A stretch of 7,803 bases of DNA, from positions 1 to 7,803 of the forward strand of contig JAHRVZ010000010.1 of NCBI GenBank assembly GCA_019090405.1, read 5' to 3'. Both the position numbers and the translations under genes were made by a program. This document shows, one piece after another, positions 1 to 6,850 of the stretch (within the stretch, counting starts at the first letter, position 1; the number at the start of each line of letters is the position of its first letter). Below the pieces are notes generated by a model. It saw only the letters and a list, made by a program, of their open reading frames with translations. It did not search any database and was not told where the DNA came from. The DNA comes from Paracoccaceae bacterium. GTDB lineage: Bacteria; Pseudomonadota; Alphaproteobacteria; Rhodobacterales; Rhodobacteraceae.

Positions 1-109
1 AAGCGTTTCGCGTTCAATTTGGATCAAAATTGAATGGGAAACGCGCGAAACACATAAGTGGCGTGGGCGTTTCCCGATGTATCCTGATTCAGAAATAACG
101 CAAAACGCT
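1..109. repeat. Cluster of overlapping inverted repeats downstream of tamB
   Basis: This non-coding stretch after the tamB stop is dense in inverted repeats. GTTTCGCG (5-12) pairs perfectly with CGCGAAAC (44-51). TTCAATTT (13-20) pairs perfectly with AAATTGAA (27-34). GGGAAACGC (36-44) pairs perfectly with GCGTTTCCC (67-75). AAGCGTTTCGCGTT (1-14) pairs at 13 of 14 positions with 97-110, which reaches the tamB stop codon. The hexamer GCGTTT or its complement occurs four times in alternating orientation, at 3, 39, 67 and 103. No protein is supported here. The stretch could be a terminator region, a short palindromic intergenic repeat, or a recombination or protein-binding site. The window edge cuts it, so its left limit is unknown. 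Confidence 0.6.
36..75 (-). terminator. Candidate intrinsic terminator for tamAB
   Basis: Read on the minus strand, a perfect 9-bp stem (GGGAAACGC, 22-base loop, GCGTTTCCC) begins about 34 bases after the tamB stop. It is followed by ATTCAATTTT, a weak T-tract. The loop is long and the T-tract is poor for an intrinsic terminator. A second hairpin (5-20 with 27-34 and 44-51) lies further downstream, and its possible T-tract would fall beyond the window edge. Either one, or neither, could end the tamAB transcript. Confidence 0.3.
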
Positions 110-3100
110 TTAATAGTCTCTCTCATAGAACAGACCCAGAGCGCTAGTGCCGGTGCTGTCAACGGTGCCTTTGACCGTCACCTTGTCCGACACATCAAGA
201 TTGATGTTCAACTCGGTCTCGCCCTTGGTGTTGACGGATATGTCGGTATAGACATTATCCGCGACATAGGCTCCGGCCCCGACCTGCGCATCACCGTTTT
301 CGTCTTGCGTCAGATCAATGTTATCGACCCCCAGTGTATCGCGAATCTTGCCTGACGTCTTGCCGCTACCGCCCCCCGAAAGCACGGCCAGTGATGCGGC
401 AAGCTGGGCAAGTTTCAGCGGCGACAAAGCCGCGTGCTGGTTGCCAAATATCAGCATTGCCAACGCTTCTTCGGGGGGGCGTTCGGGGTCGGATGTAACA
501 TCAACTTCGGGGCTGGTCAGTGGCCCCACGATTTCAAGTGTTGCCGAGCCGTCCGATGTTGTCGTGCTGGCCTCAAATTCGATATAGGGTTCCAGCTGAC
601 CTTGCAAAGTCACAAGCCCCTTGGTCAGAACCAGTCGCTTGCCGAATATGTCCAGATTGCCGCGGATCAGTTTGATCTGACCGGCTGGTTCCACATTTTT
701 AGTGGTGCCGCCAATGTGCAGACTACCTCCAAGCTCGGCTTGAAGCCCGCGACCGCGTACAAATATTTTTTTGTTGGCGTTCAACGCAACATCCAACCCA
801 ATGACCGGCCTGTTGCTGCTTTTCTCAGTCACGACAAGCCCGGCGCGAACGCGGGTTTGATGGACGGCAGACGATTCATTGATATTTGTCATGTCGGGGA
901 TCGGAGCTGCACCAGAGGAGCCGCCAGCGGCGGCGATATTGATTTCTGTGTCGCCAAAGTCGATTTGACCGGAAAGTCGGCCATTTCCGGTCAGTGGGCC
1001 AGAATAAACCAATTGTCCGTTTGCCGAGGATTCATAGCTGATATTGTCAGTCAAGACGATTTTGTTAAGCTTTAAGTTCAGCGTACCGTTGTAAGGTGCG
1101 GCCAGGCTTACAGGTCCAGCGACAGTAAACCCTCCACCAGCTCGTAGCCCGCCATTTATTGCCAGTTGCGCATTCCCGTTGTTCAAATTGACCGAGCCGC
1201 CAAGACCCGTGATCGTGTTGGCAATTTGCGGGATTGCGATGTTGCTGTCTGAAATCTGGATGCTGCCACTTAGCGCGTCCAGACCGGGTTGCCCCTTCAT
1301 CGCCAGATCAAAAGTTGCCTGCCCATTGATGGATGTTGGCGCAATGATCTTGTTGATAATACCCATTTGCAATTTACCGGTTGAATTCAGATCAACCTGT
1401 TTGTCGGATTCATCAAACGTGCCCGTCACCTGCATGACAATTCCGGCCGGGCCTTTGGCGTTGCTGTCAATTTGCCAAACGCCATTGCTGCGGCTGGCTT
1501 TGCCGGTTGATGTCAGATTGCCCGAAAAGTCAGAAGAAAACCGTTCGATTCTGGACAGCCGCGCGTCATAGGTGAAATCGGCGCTGCCGTCGGTGTGATA
1601 GCTGCCATTCAGCGTGGCTTGCGAGTCGCCAGACCCATTGATGAGCATCGAACCTGTCCATAATTGGCCCTGCCGTTCGACTTTGCCTTGCAAGTCAATC
1701 GGCCCCGGCGCTTCTTTGACAATGCGTCCCAGATCATCCAGCCCGGCCTTGATCGTCAGGGTGGCGGTGTCGCCGTTTGCGGTTCCATTTATGGTCGCAG
1801 TCAGCGCGGTGCTATCAAAGCCAAAATGGTGGATCGTCAAACCGGTTTCATCCCGTGTGGCATTCAGCGCCATCGTTGCTCGTCCGGTAATCAACGGGTC
1901 TAGATCGTCCAGTCCGGTGGTTAGATCCTGACCCAAAGCATCAAACCGGATATCGAACTTGCCACCCAATACTGACCCGGTGCCTTTGATCTGAGCAGTT
2001 AATGCTCCGCTGACCGGACGTCCGGCAAGTCCGGCAAAACGGGATATGTCAGCGGCTTTGACGCGGGCAAGCCCATCCAGCGTGAAGCCACTGTTCAGCC
2101 CGTCAACAGTGCCGTCAACCGAGGCGGAATAATCATCTCCTTGCATAACAAAATCATTAAGTTGCAGGTTTTCGGTCGCATCCAGCAGGAAACCACCGTC
2201 CAGCGTGACTTTGGACCCAATCGCGGATTGCAAACCTGAATCGTTCATATGCAACCCGCTAAGTGCCGCCGTTACGCTGCCCTGTATCGTGCGGAATTCG
2301 CTGTCCAGAACAGTGCCGCCTGCGCTGATTTCGGCCATCTGCAGTGTCATTTCGGGGCGGTCCAGACCCGTCAGCGATAAATCTATGCGCCATTCATTGT
2401 TGACCGATGCATCATAGTTGGTCGATATTTTCGCCCCGCGAATGGCAGTCCGGGGGCCAGGCAACGGCAACACAACTTCGGACCCTGTTATTGGGGTGAT
2501 GGCCCCGGTCAAGGTCAGGTTTTCAGCCCTTCCAGCAGCGGATATTTCCAACTGACCGTCAAGGGCAAGGCTTTCGGATTTAACCCGAAGCTGTTCAACC
2601 TCAATCCGACCATCCGGTTCGCGCAGGCCTGCCAGATGAAACACGGTTTCGGCGCCGAAAAACGGCTGATAGTCAGAGCTTAGCAGGGCGCGCAGGTCGC
2701 CACTGAGATCGGCGTTAAAGCTGATGGCTTTGGGGTTTGTCGTATCACTTCCCGCCACATCGACGGCTTGCAAAGTGACCTGACCGGTCAAACGAGGTGT
2801 CGTATCGCTGGCAAGTGATACATCAGCCGTAAAGGCACTGATCGGACCTTCGCCTTTGATGGACATCTGCAACGACGGTGCATCAGGGATATGTAACGCG
2901 GTAGAGATCAACCCGCCGTCAGATTCTGTCAGCGACAGGTTCAATGACAGATTTCGGCTTTGGTTGTCAAAAGCGGCGATAAGTCCGGCCGCGTCACCAT
3001 CCCGGTCCAGCCGGTTTATTGCCAATCGGGTGTTCAGCGACCCTTCGGCCAGTTTCAGAGCACCAGTCACATCCAGCACAGCGGCGACTCCGGCCACGTC

Positions 3101-3571
3101 TTTTCCCAACTCGACCCGGTCAACCTGAATTTTGGCCAGATCAATTTCCACCGGAAATTCGGGCACTTCAAACGGTGTGGCGGCGGCGCTGGGCAGTTCT
3201 TTTTCGCTTTCTGTCGTGCCGGGGCGGCGTGCTATTATGATTTGTTTCGCTGTCAACGCGTTGACCGAAAAACGCCCGCGCAGTAATGCCAGTCGGTTCC
3301 AGTCAAGTTCGGCCTCAAGCACGGTCAACCAAACCCCTTTGTCATCGGCGACTGTCAGCTTTTTGATTGTTGCCTGCGAACTAAGCGCCCCTTCAAGCCC
3401 ACTAACCTTGATGTGGCGACTGTCGCCCGACAACGTATCCTGAAGAAAATTGGTAAGCATCCCGCCATCTTCATCGCCATCTTCATCGCTGTCATCCTGA
3501 GCCGATACCGGCAGCATCAGCAGCATCAGCAGCATCAGCAGCATCAGCGTATATGATAACAGTCGGATCAA
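110..3571 (-). CDS. tamB: TamB, translocation and assembly module inner component (DUF490 family)
   Basis: This 1153-residue protein is TamB, the very long AsmA-like partner of TamA. The family forms a lipid-lined beta-taco across the periplasm and acts in outer-membrane protein assembly and lipid homeostasis. E. coli TamB has 1259 residues. Visible parts are: a signal sequence (1-24) with an L/M-only core and a VSA cleavage motif; an acidic patch, DDSDEDGDED (26-35); an N-terminal block containing KGVWLTVLEAELDWNRLALLRG; about 700 residues of beta-rich repeats; and a C-terminal DUF490 domain from roughly residue 800, ending in the family-typical GLFYERDY. The TTG start overlaps the tamA stop and has AGGA eight bases upstream. 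The next Met (residue 10) would remove the only positive charge before the hydrophobic core, so TTG is preferred. No frameshift is seen. Translational coupling to tamA is likely. The identity is secure; exact domain limits are estimates. Confidence 0.93.
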   Translation of the reverse strand: MIRLLSYTLMLLMLLMLLMLPVSAQDDSDEDGDEDGGMLTNFLQDTLSGDSRHIKVSGLEGALSSQATIKKLTVADDKGVWLTVLEAELDWNRLALLRGRFSVNALTAKQIIIARRPGTTESEKELPSAAATPFEVPEFPVEIDLAKIQVDRVELGKDVAGVAAVLDVTGALKLAEGSLNTRLAINRLDRDGDAAGLIAAFDNQSRNLSLNLSLTESDGGLISTALHIPDAPSLQMSIKGEGPISAFTADVSLASDTTPRLTGQVTLQAVDVAGSDTTNPKAISFNADLSGDLRALLSSDYQPFFGAETVFHLAGLREPDGRIEVEQLRVKSESLALDGQLEISAAGRAENLTLTGAITPITGSEVVLPLPGPRTAIRGAKISTNYDASVNNEWRIDLSLTGLDRPEMTLQMAEISAGGTVLDSEFRTIQGSVTAALSGLHMNDSGLQSAIGSKVTLDGGFLLDATENLQLNDFVMQGDDYSASVDGTVDGLNSGFTLDGLARVKAADISRFAGLAGRPVSGALTAQIKGTGSVLGGKFDIRFDALGQDLTTGLDDLDPLITGRATMALNATRDETGLTIHHFGFDSTALTATINGTANGDTATLTIKAGLDDLGRIVKEAPGPIDLQGKVERQGQLWTGSMLINGSGDSQATLNGSYHTDGSADFTYDARLSRIERFSSDFSGNLTSTGKASRSNGVWQIDSNAKGPAGIVMQVTGTFDESDKQVDLNSTGKLQMGIINKIIAPTSINGQATFDLAMKGQPGLDALSGSIQISDSNIAIPQIANTITGLGGSVNLNNGNAQLAINGGLRAGGGFTVAGPVSLAAPYNGTLNLKLNKIVLTDNISYESSANGQLVYSGPLTGNGRLSGQIDFGDTEINIAAAGGSSGAAPIPDMTNINESSAVHQTRVRAGLVVTEKSSNRPVIGLDVALNANKKIFVRGRGLQAELGGSLHIGGTTKNVEPAGQIKLIRGNLDIFGKRLVLTKGLVTLQGQLEPYIEFEASTTTSDGSATLEIVGPLTSPEVDVTSDPERPPEEALAMLIFGNQHAALSPLKLAQLAASLAVLSGGGSGKTSGKIRDTLGVDNIDLTQDENGDAQVGAGAYVADNVYTDISVNTKGETELNINLDVSDKVTVKGTVDSTGTSALGLFYERDY
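3464..3487 (-). repeat. 12-bp tandem duplication encoding DEDG-DEDG in TamB
   Basis: Two perfect adjacent copies of a 12-bp unit (GATGAAGATGGC on the minus strand) encode residues 29-36 of TamB, DEDGDEDG. The unit keeps the reading frame. With the preceding DDS it builds a strongly acidic stretch right after the predicted signal-peptide cleavage site. Confidence 0.8.
3512..3547 (-). repeat. Perfect 9-bp x 4 tandem repeat in the tamB signal-peptide region
   Basis: Four perfect tandem copies of CAGCATCAG on the plus strand (CTGATGCTG on the coding strand) encode residues 9-20 of TamB as (Leu-Met-Leu)x4. This is nearly the whole hydrophobic core of the signal sequence. The unit is a multiple of three, so gain or loss of copies would lengthen or shorten the core by three residues without a frameshift. 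Perfect identity at all codon third positions suggests recent slipped-strand expansion rather than selection on the protein alone. Confidence 0.9.
3568..3571 (-). other. tamA stop / tamB TTG start overlap (TTGA)
   Basis: On the minus strand the tamA TGA stop (3570-3568) shares two bases with the tamB TTG start (3571-3569), giving a 4-base TTGA overlap. AGGA at 3583-3580 sits eight bases before the TTG, inside the tamA coding sequence. This layout is typical of translationally coupled gene pairs. Confidence 0.75.
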
Positions 3572-5364
3572 AACGCTTGTCCTATGCCGACGTAAAACTG
3601 AACTCCGTCACCAGTTGTACCCGAAACCGGGCCAGCGACATCAAATCGGATCGGACCAATTCCGGCAACATCATAACGAATGCCAAGCCCAGCCCCCGAA
3701 TGACGAAGCGAGTCTGTTGTAATGAACGACCCTGCATCCACAGCACCATAGTCAAAAAAGCCAACGATCGAGATTTTCCCGCTTACACGTGTTCTGATTT
3801 CTGCGGAAAGGGCCAATAATGACCGCCCGCCGGATGTCTCTGTTCCAACCGGTATTCCAAGTGATTCATAGGGTTGTCCGCGAACGGTATCAGCACCGCC
3901 GGAATAAAACAGAAATTGCGGTGCAATTTGCGACAGGCTGGCCCCGCCGGTTGATCCAACCTGAACCCGCCCAGCCAACACCACCGAATTGCCCAGCGGA
4001 ACATACCCCCGCCCATCCAGCTTTAGGGTTACGCCAGATTTTGAGCCTGCCAGCCCGACAAAGGGCACCACACGCGCATCCAGATAATATCCCTTGTGGG
4101 CGTCAATTTTGTTGTCCCTGTGGTCAAGTTCGGCCCGCCCCGGAAGCGTCAAAAGACGGAATGTTCGGTCGCCAAAGGCGTCCTTTACCCTACTATAATA
4201 GGGCGAAACGGCGATCTCTGCGTAGAATTCATCGGAGAATGTCCGGCGGGCACCAATTGCAAGCAGCGCCACATCAGCCCGGTAATATGTTTCGTCAAGC
4301 CGCTCTAGTGAGCCAAGATAGAACAGGTCGGAATCGGCACCCAAGACCCCGGGGCGATCCAGTCTAAACGACAAACGCCCGCCGATATCCTGATCCGAGG
4401 CAATATTGCTGATGCGGCCTTCGATTTGAAACCGTTCGGCACCGCCCCAAAGGTTGCGGTGTATCCAGTTGGCCGATAGATCAATGCCCTGATCCGATGA
4501 TATTTCGGCCCCGAAACTGATGCGTCTTGGTTTGGCGTCGACAACATCGACTTCAAAATCCAGCGTGCCATCGGGATTGGCGGTTTTGGCAGCTTTAAGC
4601 GTGACCGACGAAAAGGCTCCGGTGCGGCGCAGGCGGGTGCTGACGGATTGTTCTTTTTTGGGACTATAGACGCCTCCAATTGGCAGGGCGGCGATTTTGG
4701 CAATCATTTCCGGACGGACATCGGAATCCTGCGGTACGACCAGTTTCCCAAACCGCAGCTTACGCCCCGGAGCAAGCTGGATTTCAGCGTCCAGTGTGGC
4801 CTGTTGGTGGCGTACCGTGATCTTTTGGCCGCTTACATCCGCCAACGCATACCCGTGGTCTCGCCAGCCAGAGACCCCGGCGCGCGCTGCATCCTGAATC
4901 AACCCGGTTGTCGCGGTCTGGTTAAGCTGAAAACCCTCTGGCAGTTCCGTGTCAGGCGCCAATGGGGTCACTTTGGCCTGCCCAAAGTGAAAAACCGGAC
5001 CGGTCGTGACCTGAATATCAATTTTTCGGATCGCGGCAGGCGGGTCCAGCGGCGGTATGTTTGCCGCCTCACGTCCGTCGACAAGAATATGGATGACCGG
5101 GCTGAAATAGCCCTGATCGTAAAGCACCTGCACAAGTGTTCGGTAATCCGACACTGCGGCTGCCAATAGTTCCTGTGATGTCGTCAGTTTCTGCTCATTC
5201 GAGGCAACCGAAAGCGACGCACCCTTTAGCCGCTCTACCAGCTCTTCTGGTGCGCCTTTGGCGGTCAGAGTGGTATCTGCTGCTGATGCAATCATTGGCA
5301 CAATGCTTAAAAGAACAGTCAAAAGACTGCCCAAAAAGATCGTCTGTCGATCTTGCATTTGCAT
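3568..5364 (-). CDS. tamA: TamA, outer-membrane Omp85/BamA-family assembly protein
   Basis: This is TamA, the outer-membrane half of the translocation and assembly module. At 598 residues it is close to E. coli TamA (577). A signal peptide (1-28, ending IASA before AD) is followed by a POTRA region at about 30-276, probably three units (for example KIDIQVTTGPVFHFGQAKV at 114-132). A 16-stranded Omp85 barrel is expected from about 280 to 598. The loop-6 region reads GGADTVRGQPYESLG (489-503), and the C-terminus GPIRFDVAGPV...FYVGIGQAF is typical of Omp85 proteins. I chose ATG at 5364 because GGAG lies six bases upstream and a normal signal peptide begins there. The frame stays open to a TTG at 5466, but the extra 34 residues look non-coding, precede the signal peptide, and have no ribosome-binding site. 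The gene shares four bases with tamB. Confidence 0.94.
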   Translation of the reverse strand: MQMQDRQTIFLGSLLTVLLSIVPMIASAADTTLTAKGAPEELVERLKGASLSVASNEQKLTTSQELLAAAVSDYRTLVQVLYDQGYFSPVIHILVDGREAANIPPLDPPAAIRKIDIQVTTGPVFHFGQAKVTPLAPDTELPEGFQLNQTATTGLIQDAARAGVSGWRDHGYALADVSGQKITVRHQQATLDAEIQLAPGRKLRFGKLVVPQDSDVRPEMIAKIAALPIGGVYSPKKEQSVSTRLRRTGAFSSVTLKAAKTANPDGTLDFEVDVVDAKPRRISFGAEISSDQGIDLSANWIHRNLWGGAERFQIEGRISNIASDQDIGGRLSFRLDRPGVLGADSDLFYLGSLERLDETYYRADVALLAIGARRTFSDEFYAEIAVSPYYSRVKDAFGDRTFRLLTLPGRAELDHRDNKIDAHKGYYLDARVVPFVGLAGSKSGVTLKLDGRGYVPLGNSVVLAGRVQVGSTGGASLSQIAPQFLFYSGGADTVRGQPYESLGIPVGTETSGGRSLLALSAEIRTRVSGKISIVGFFDYGAVDAGSFITTDSLRHSGAGLGIRYDVAGIGPIRFDVAGPVSGTTGDGVQFYVGIGQAF

Positions 5365-5370
5365 TGCCCG

Positions 5371-5374
5371 CTCC
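5371..5374 (-). promoter_or_regulatory. Ribosome-binding site that sets the tamA start
   Basis: GGAG on the minus strand is six bases upstream of the ATG at 5364-5362. No comparable site precedes the in-frame TTG at 5466 or the in-frame ATG at 5457, so this site decides the start. Confidence 0.75.
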
Positions 5375-5394
5375 AGATAATGCCCCGGGTGCTG

Positions 5395-5424
5395 TCTATA
5401 TGTTCGAATTTCGTCGCATGTTAA
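5395..5424 (-). promoter_or_regulatory. Candidate tamA promoter (TTAACA-N18-TATAGA)
   Basis: On the minus strand TTAACA (5424-5419, one mismatch to TTGACA) is followed after 18 bases by TATAGA (5400-5395, four of six matches to TATAAT). Transcription would begin near 5388 and give a short leader of about 24 bases carrying the GGAG site. One arm of the inverted repeat at 5412-5438 lies in the spacer, and the -35 hexamer lies in the loop between the arms. The -10 is imperfect, so the call is tentative. Confidence 0.35.
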
Positions 5425-5438
5425 ATGTATTTGCGACG
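5412..5438. repeat. Perfect 7-bp inverted repeat at the tamA promoter
   Basis: CGTCGCA (5412-5418) and TGCGACG (5432-5438) are perfect inverted arms separated by 13 bases. The separation places the arm centres 20 bp apart, about two helical turns, as for many dimeric regulators. The repeat flanks the candidate -35 of tamA. It may be an operator or, if transcribed from further upstream, a hairpin in the leader. Confidence 0.5.
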
Positions 5439-5444
5439 GGCAGC

Positions 5445-5466
5445 TTGCATGGTTCATAGCATGCAA
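5445..5466. repeat. Second perfect 7-bp inverted repeat upstream of tamA
   Basis: TTGCATG (5445-5451) and CATGCAA (5460-5466) are perfect inverted arms around 8 bases. The repeat lies just upstream of the candidate tamA promoter and of the other inverted repeat. A regulator-binding site is possible. The rest of the puuD-tamA spacer (5467-5567) shows no gene and no convincing terminator; the best hairpin there, GAATT-N7-AATTC at 5537-5553, has only 5-bp arms and no T-run. Confidence 0.45.
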
Positions 5467-5567
5467 TTGGCGTCGGAATATATCTGAAATTGCGTGTTAT
5501 CTGGCTTTGTCAGAAATAATCGCCCTGCTGAGGACTGAATTTCGTACCAATTCGACGGTTGTTCGTA

Positions 5568-6797
5568 TTACATCTGTGCCGCGCGGAACCAGCGCACGAT
5601 TGCTGCGCGGTCTTCTGGCTCCATAAAGGTGATATTGGCGGGCGGCATTGCATGGGTAATGCCGGATTGCAGATAGATCAGTTTGGCGTTGCGCGCGACA
5701 TCAGCTTTGGTTTCCAGCAGGATGCCTTTTGGCGCCCAAAGAATGCCATCCCAATATGGTTCGCGCGCGTGGCACATTGAACAGCGGCCCAAAACAACCT
5801 CATGCGCTTTTTCAAAACCATCAGCTGCAGCCAGACGTTGTTCATATGGGGTCAGGGGCTGCAATTCAGCCTCTTGCACAGGGCTGAACATAGTTGCGGT
5901 GGACAACCAGACAATAGCGATGAACAGCAAAGTTGTGACCAGCCAGGTCCAGTTCGGCACGGCTTTGCCTGCGTGTTTCGAGTTGAAATAATGCCGGATG
6001 CTGACGCCCATCAAAAACACGAGGCTGGCAATGACCCAGTTGTATTCGGTGGCAAAGGCCAGCGGATAATGCGTGGACAGCATTAAAAAGATCACCGGCA
6101 ATGTCAGGTAATTATTATGGGTCGACCGCAACTTGGCGATCTTGCCGTATTTTGGATCAGGCGTGCGCCCGGCCTTAAGGTCGGCAACAACAATGCGCTG
6201 GTTGGGCATGATGATAAAGAACACGTTCGCGGTCATGATGGTGGCGGTAAATGCCCCCAAATGCAGCATCATCGCGCGACCCGTAAAGATTTGATTGTAT
6301 CCCCAGCCCATGACGATCAGCATCACAAACAACAGCAGCATCAGCAGTGTAGGATGGTTTCCCAGTTTGGATTTGCACAGAAAGTCATAGATAATCCAGC
6401 CAAGCGTCAACGATACCGCCGATATCAGGATGCCCTGAAACACCGACAGATCGGCCTTGGCAGTGTCAATCAGAAACAGTTCAGCCCCGGCCCAGTAGAC
6501 GATCATCATCAGCGCCGCACCGCTAAGCCAGGTTGTATAGCTTTCCCATTTGAACCAGATCAGATGCTCAGGCATTTCAGCAGGCGCGACAAGGTATTTG
6601 CTGATGTGATAAAATCCACCGCCATGAACCTGCCATTCTTCACCATGTGCCCCTGCGGGCAGGTCGGGGGATTTGCGCAGGCCCAGATCCAGAGCAATGA
6701 AATAAAACGACGATCCAATCCATGCCATCGCCGTGATGACATGCAACCAGCGCACCGCAAACGCGCCCCAGTCCCAGAATGCAGCCAGATCATACAT
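5568..6797 (-). CDS. puuD: PuuD, membrane urate oxidase with fused cytochrome c domain
   Basis: This 409-residue protein matches PuuD (DUF989), an integral-membrane urate oxidase that hydroxylates urate to 5-hydroxyisourate in purine breakdown. Unlike soluble uricase, the family passes electrons to a c-type haem rather than making hydrogen peroxide. The membrane part (about 1-303) has roughly eight hydrophobic helices and conserved-looking histidine motifs, including WLHV (17-20), HGGGFYHISKY (58-68), MLHL (177-180) and STHNNY (225-230). The C-terminal domain (about 315-409) has the haem motif C339-S-M-C-H343 and a likely axial Met384 in THAMPP. The length is about as expected for the fused form. 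The ATG start has GGAGA eight bases upstream (6810-6806). The gene stands 203 bases from tamA and diverges from a LysR-family gene. No other purine-catabolism gene is in the window. Confidence 0.94.
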   Translation of the reverse strand: MYDLAAFWDWGAFAVRWLHVITAMAWIGSSFYFIALDLGLRKSPDLPAGAHGEEWQVHGGGFYHISKYLVAPAEMPEHLIWFKWESYTTWLSGAALMMIVYWAGAELFLIDTAKADLSVFQGILISAVSLTLGWIIYDFLCKSKLGNHPTLLMLLLFVMLIVMGWGYNQIFTGRAMMLHLGAFTATIMTANVFFIIMPNQRIVVADLKAGRTPDPKYGKIAKLRSTHNNYLTLPVIFLMLSTHYPLAFATEYNWVIASLVFLMGVSIRHYFNSKHAGKAVPNWTWLVTTLLFIAIVWLSTATMFSPVQEAELQPLTPYEQRLAAADGFEKAHEVVLGRCSMCHAREPYWDGILWAPKGILLETKADVARNAKLIYLQSGITHAMPPANITFMEPEDRAAIVRWFRAAQM

Positions 6798-6850
6798 ATT
6801 TTAGGTCTCCAAGTTTCGTTCAGACTAGGCAAAAGCCATTTTCTTGAGTA

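Noticed and set aside
434..1075. Plus-strand open frame of 213 codons opposite tamB
   Set aside because: It is antisense to tamB, has no credible start context or domain, and the tamB frame is intact and conserved-looking across this stretch.
5365..5466. N-terminal extension of TamA to a TTG at 5466
   Set aside because: The extra 34 residues come before a normal signal peptide, lack a ribosome-binding site, and cover the candidate promoter and an inverted repeat. GGAG six bases before the ATG at 5364 is decisive.
5406..5545. 9-bp direct repeat GAATTTCGT at 5406-5414 and 5537-5545
   Set aside because: One pair of short copies 131 bases apart is close to what chance allows in AT-rich spacer sequence, and neither copy aligns with another signal.
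5537..5553. GAATT-N7-AATTC as a puuD terminator
   Set aside because: Only 5-bp AT-rich arms and no following T-run on the minus strand.
6331..6346. CAGCAGCATCAGCAG-like run in puuD resembling the tamB repeat
   Set aside because: It is short, imperfect and encodes Leu/Met in a membrane helix. Similar codon choice explains it without a shared origin.
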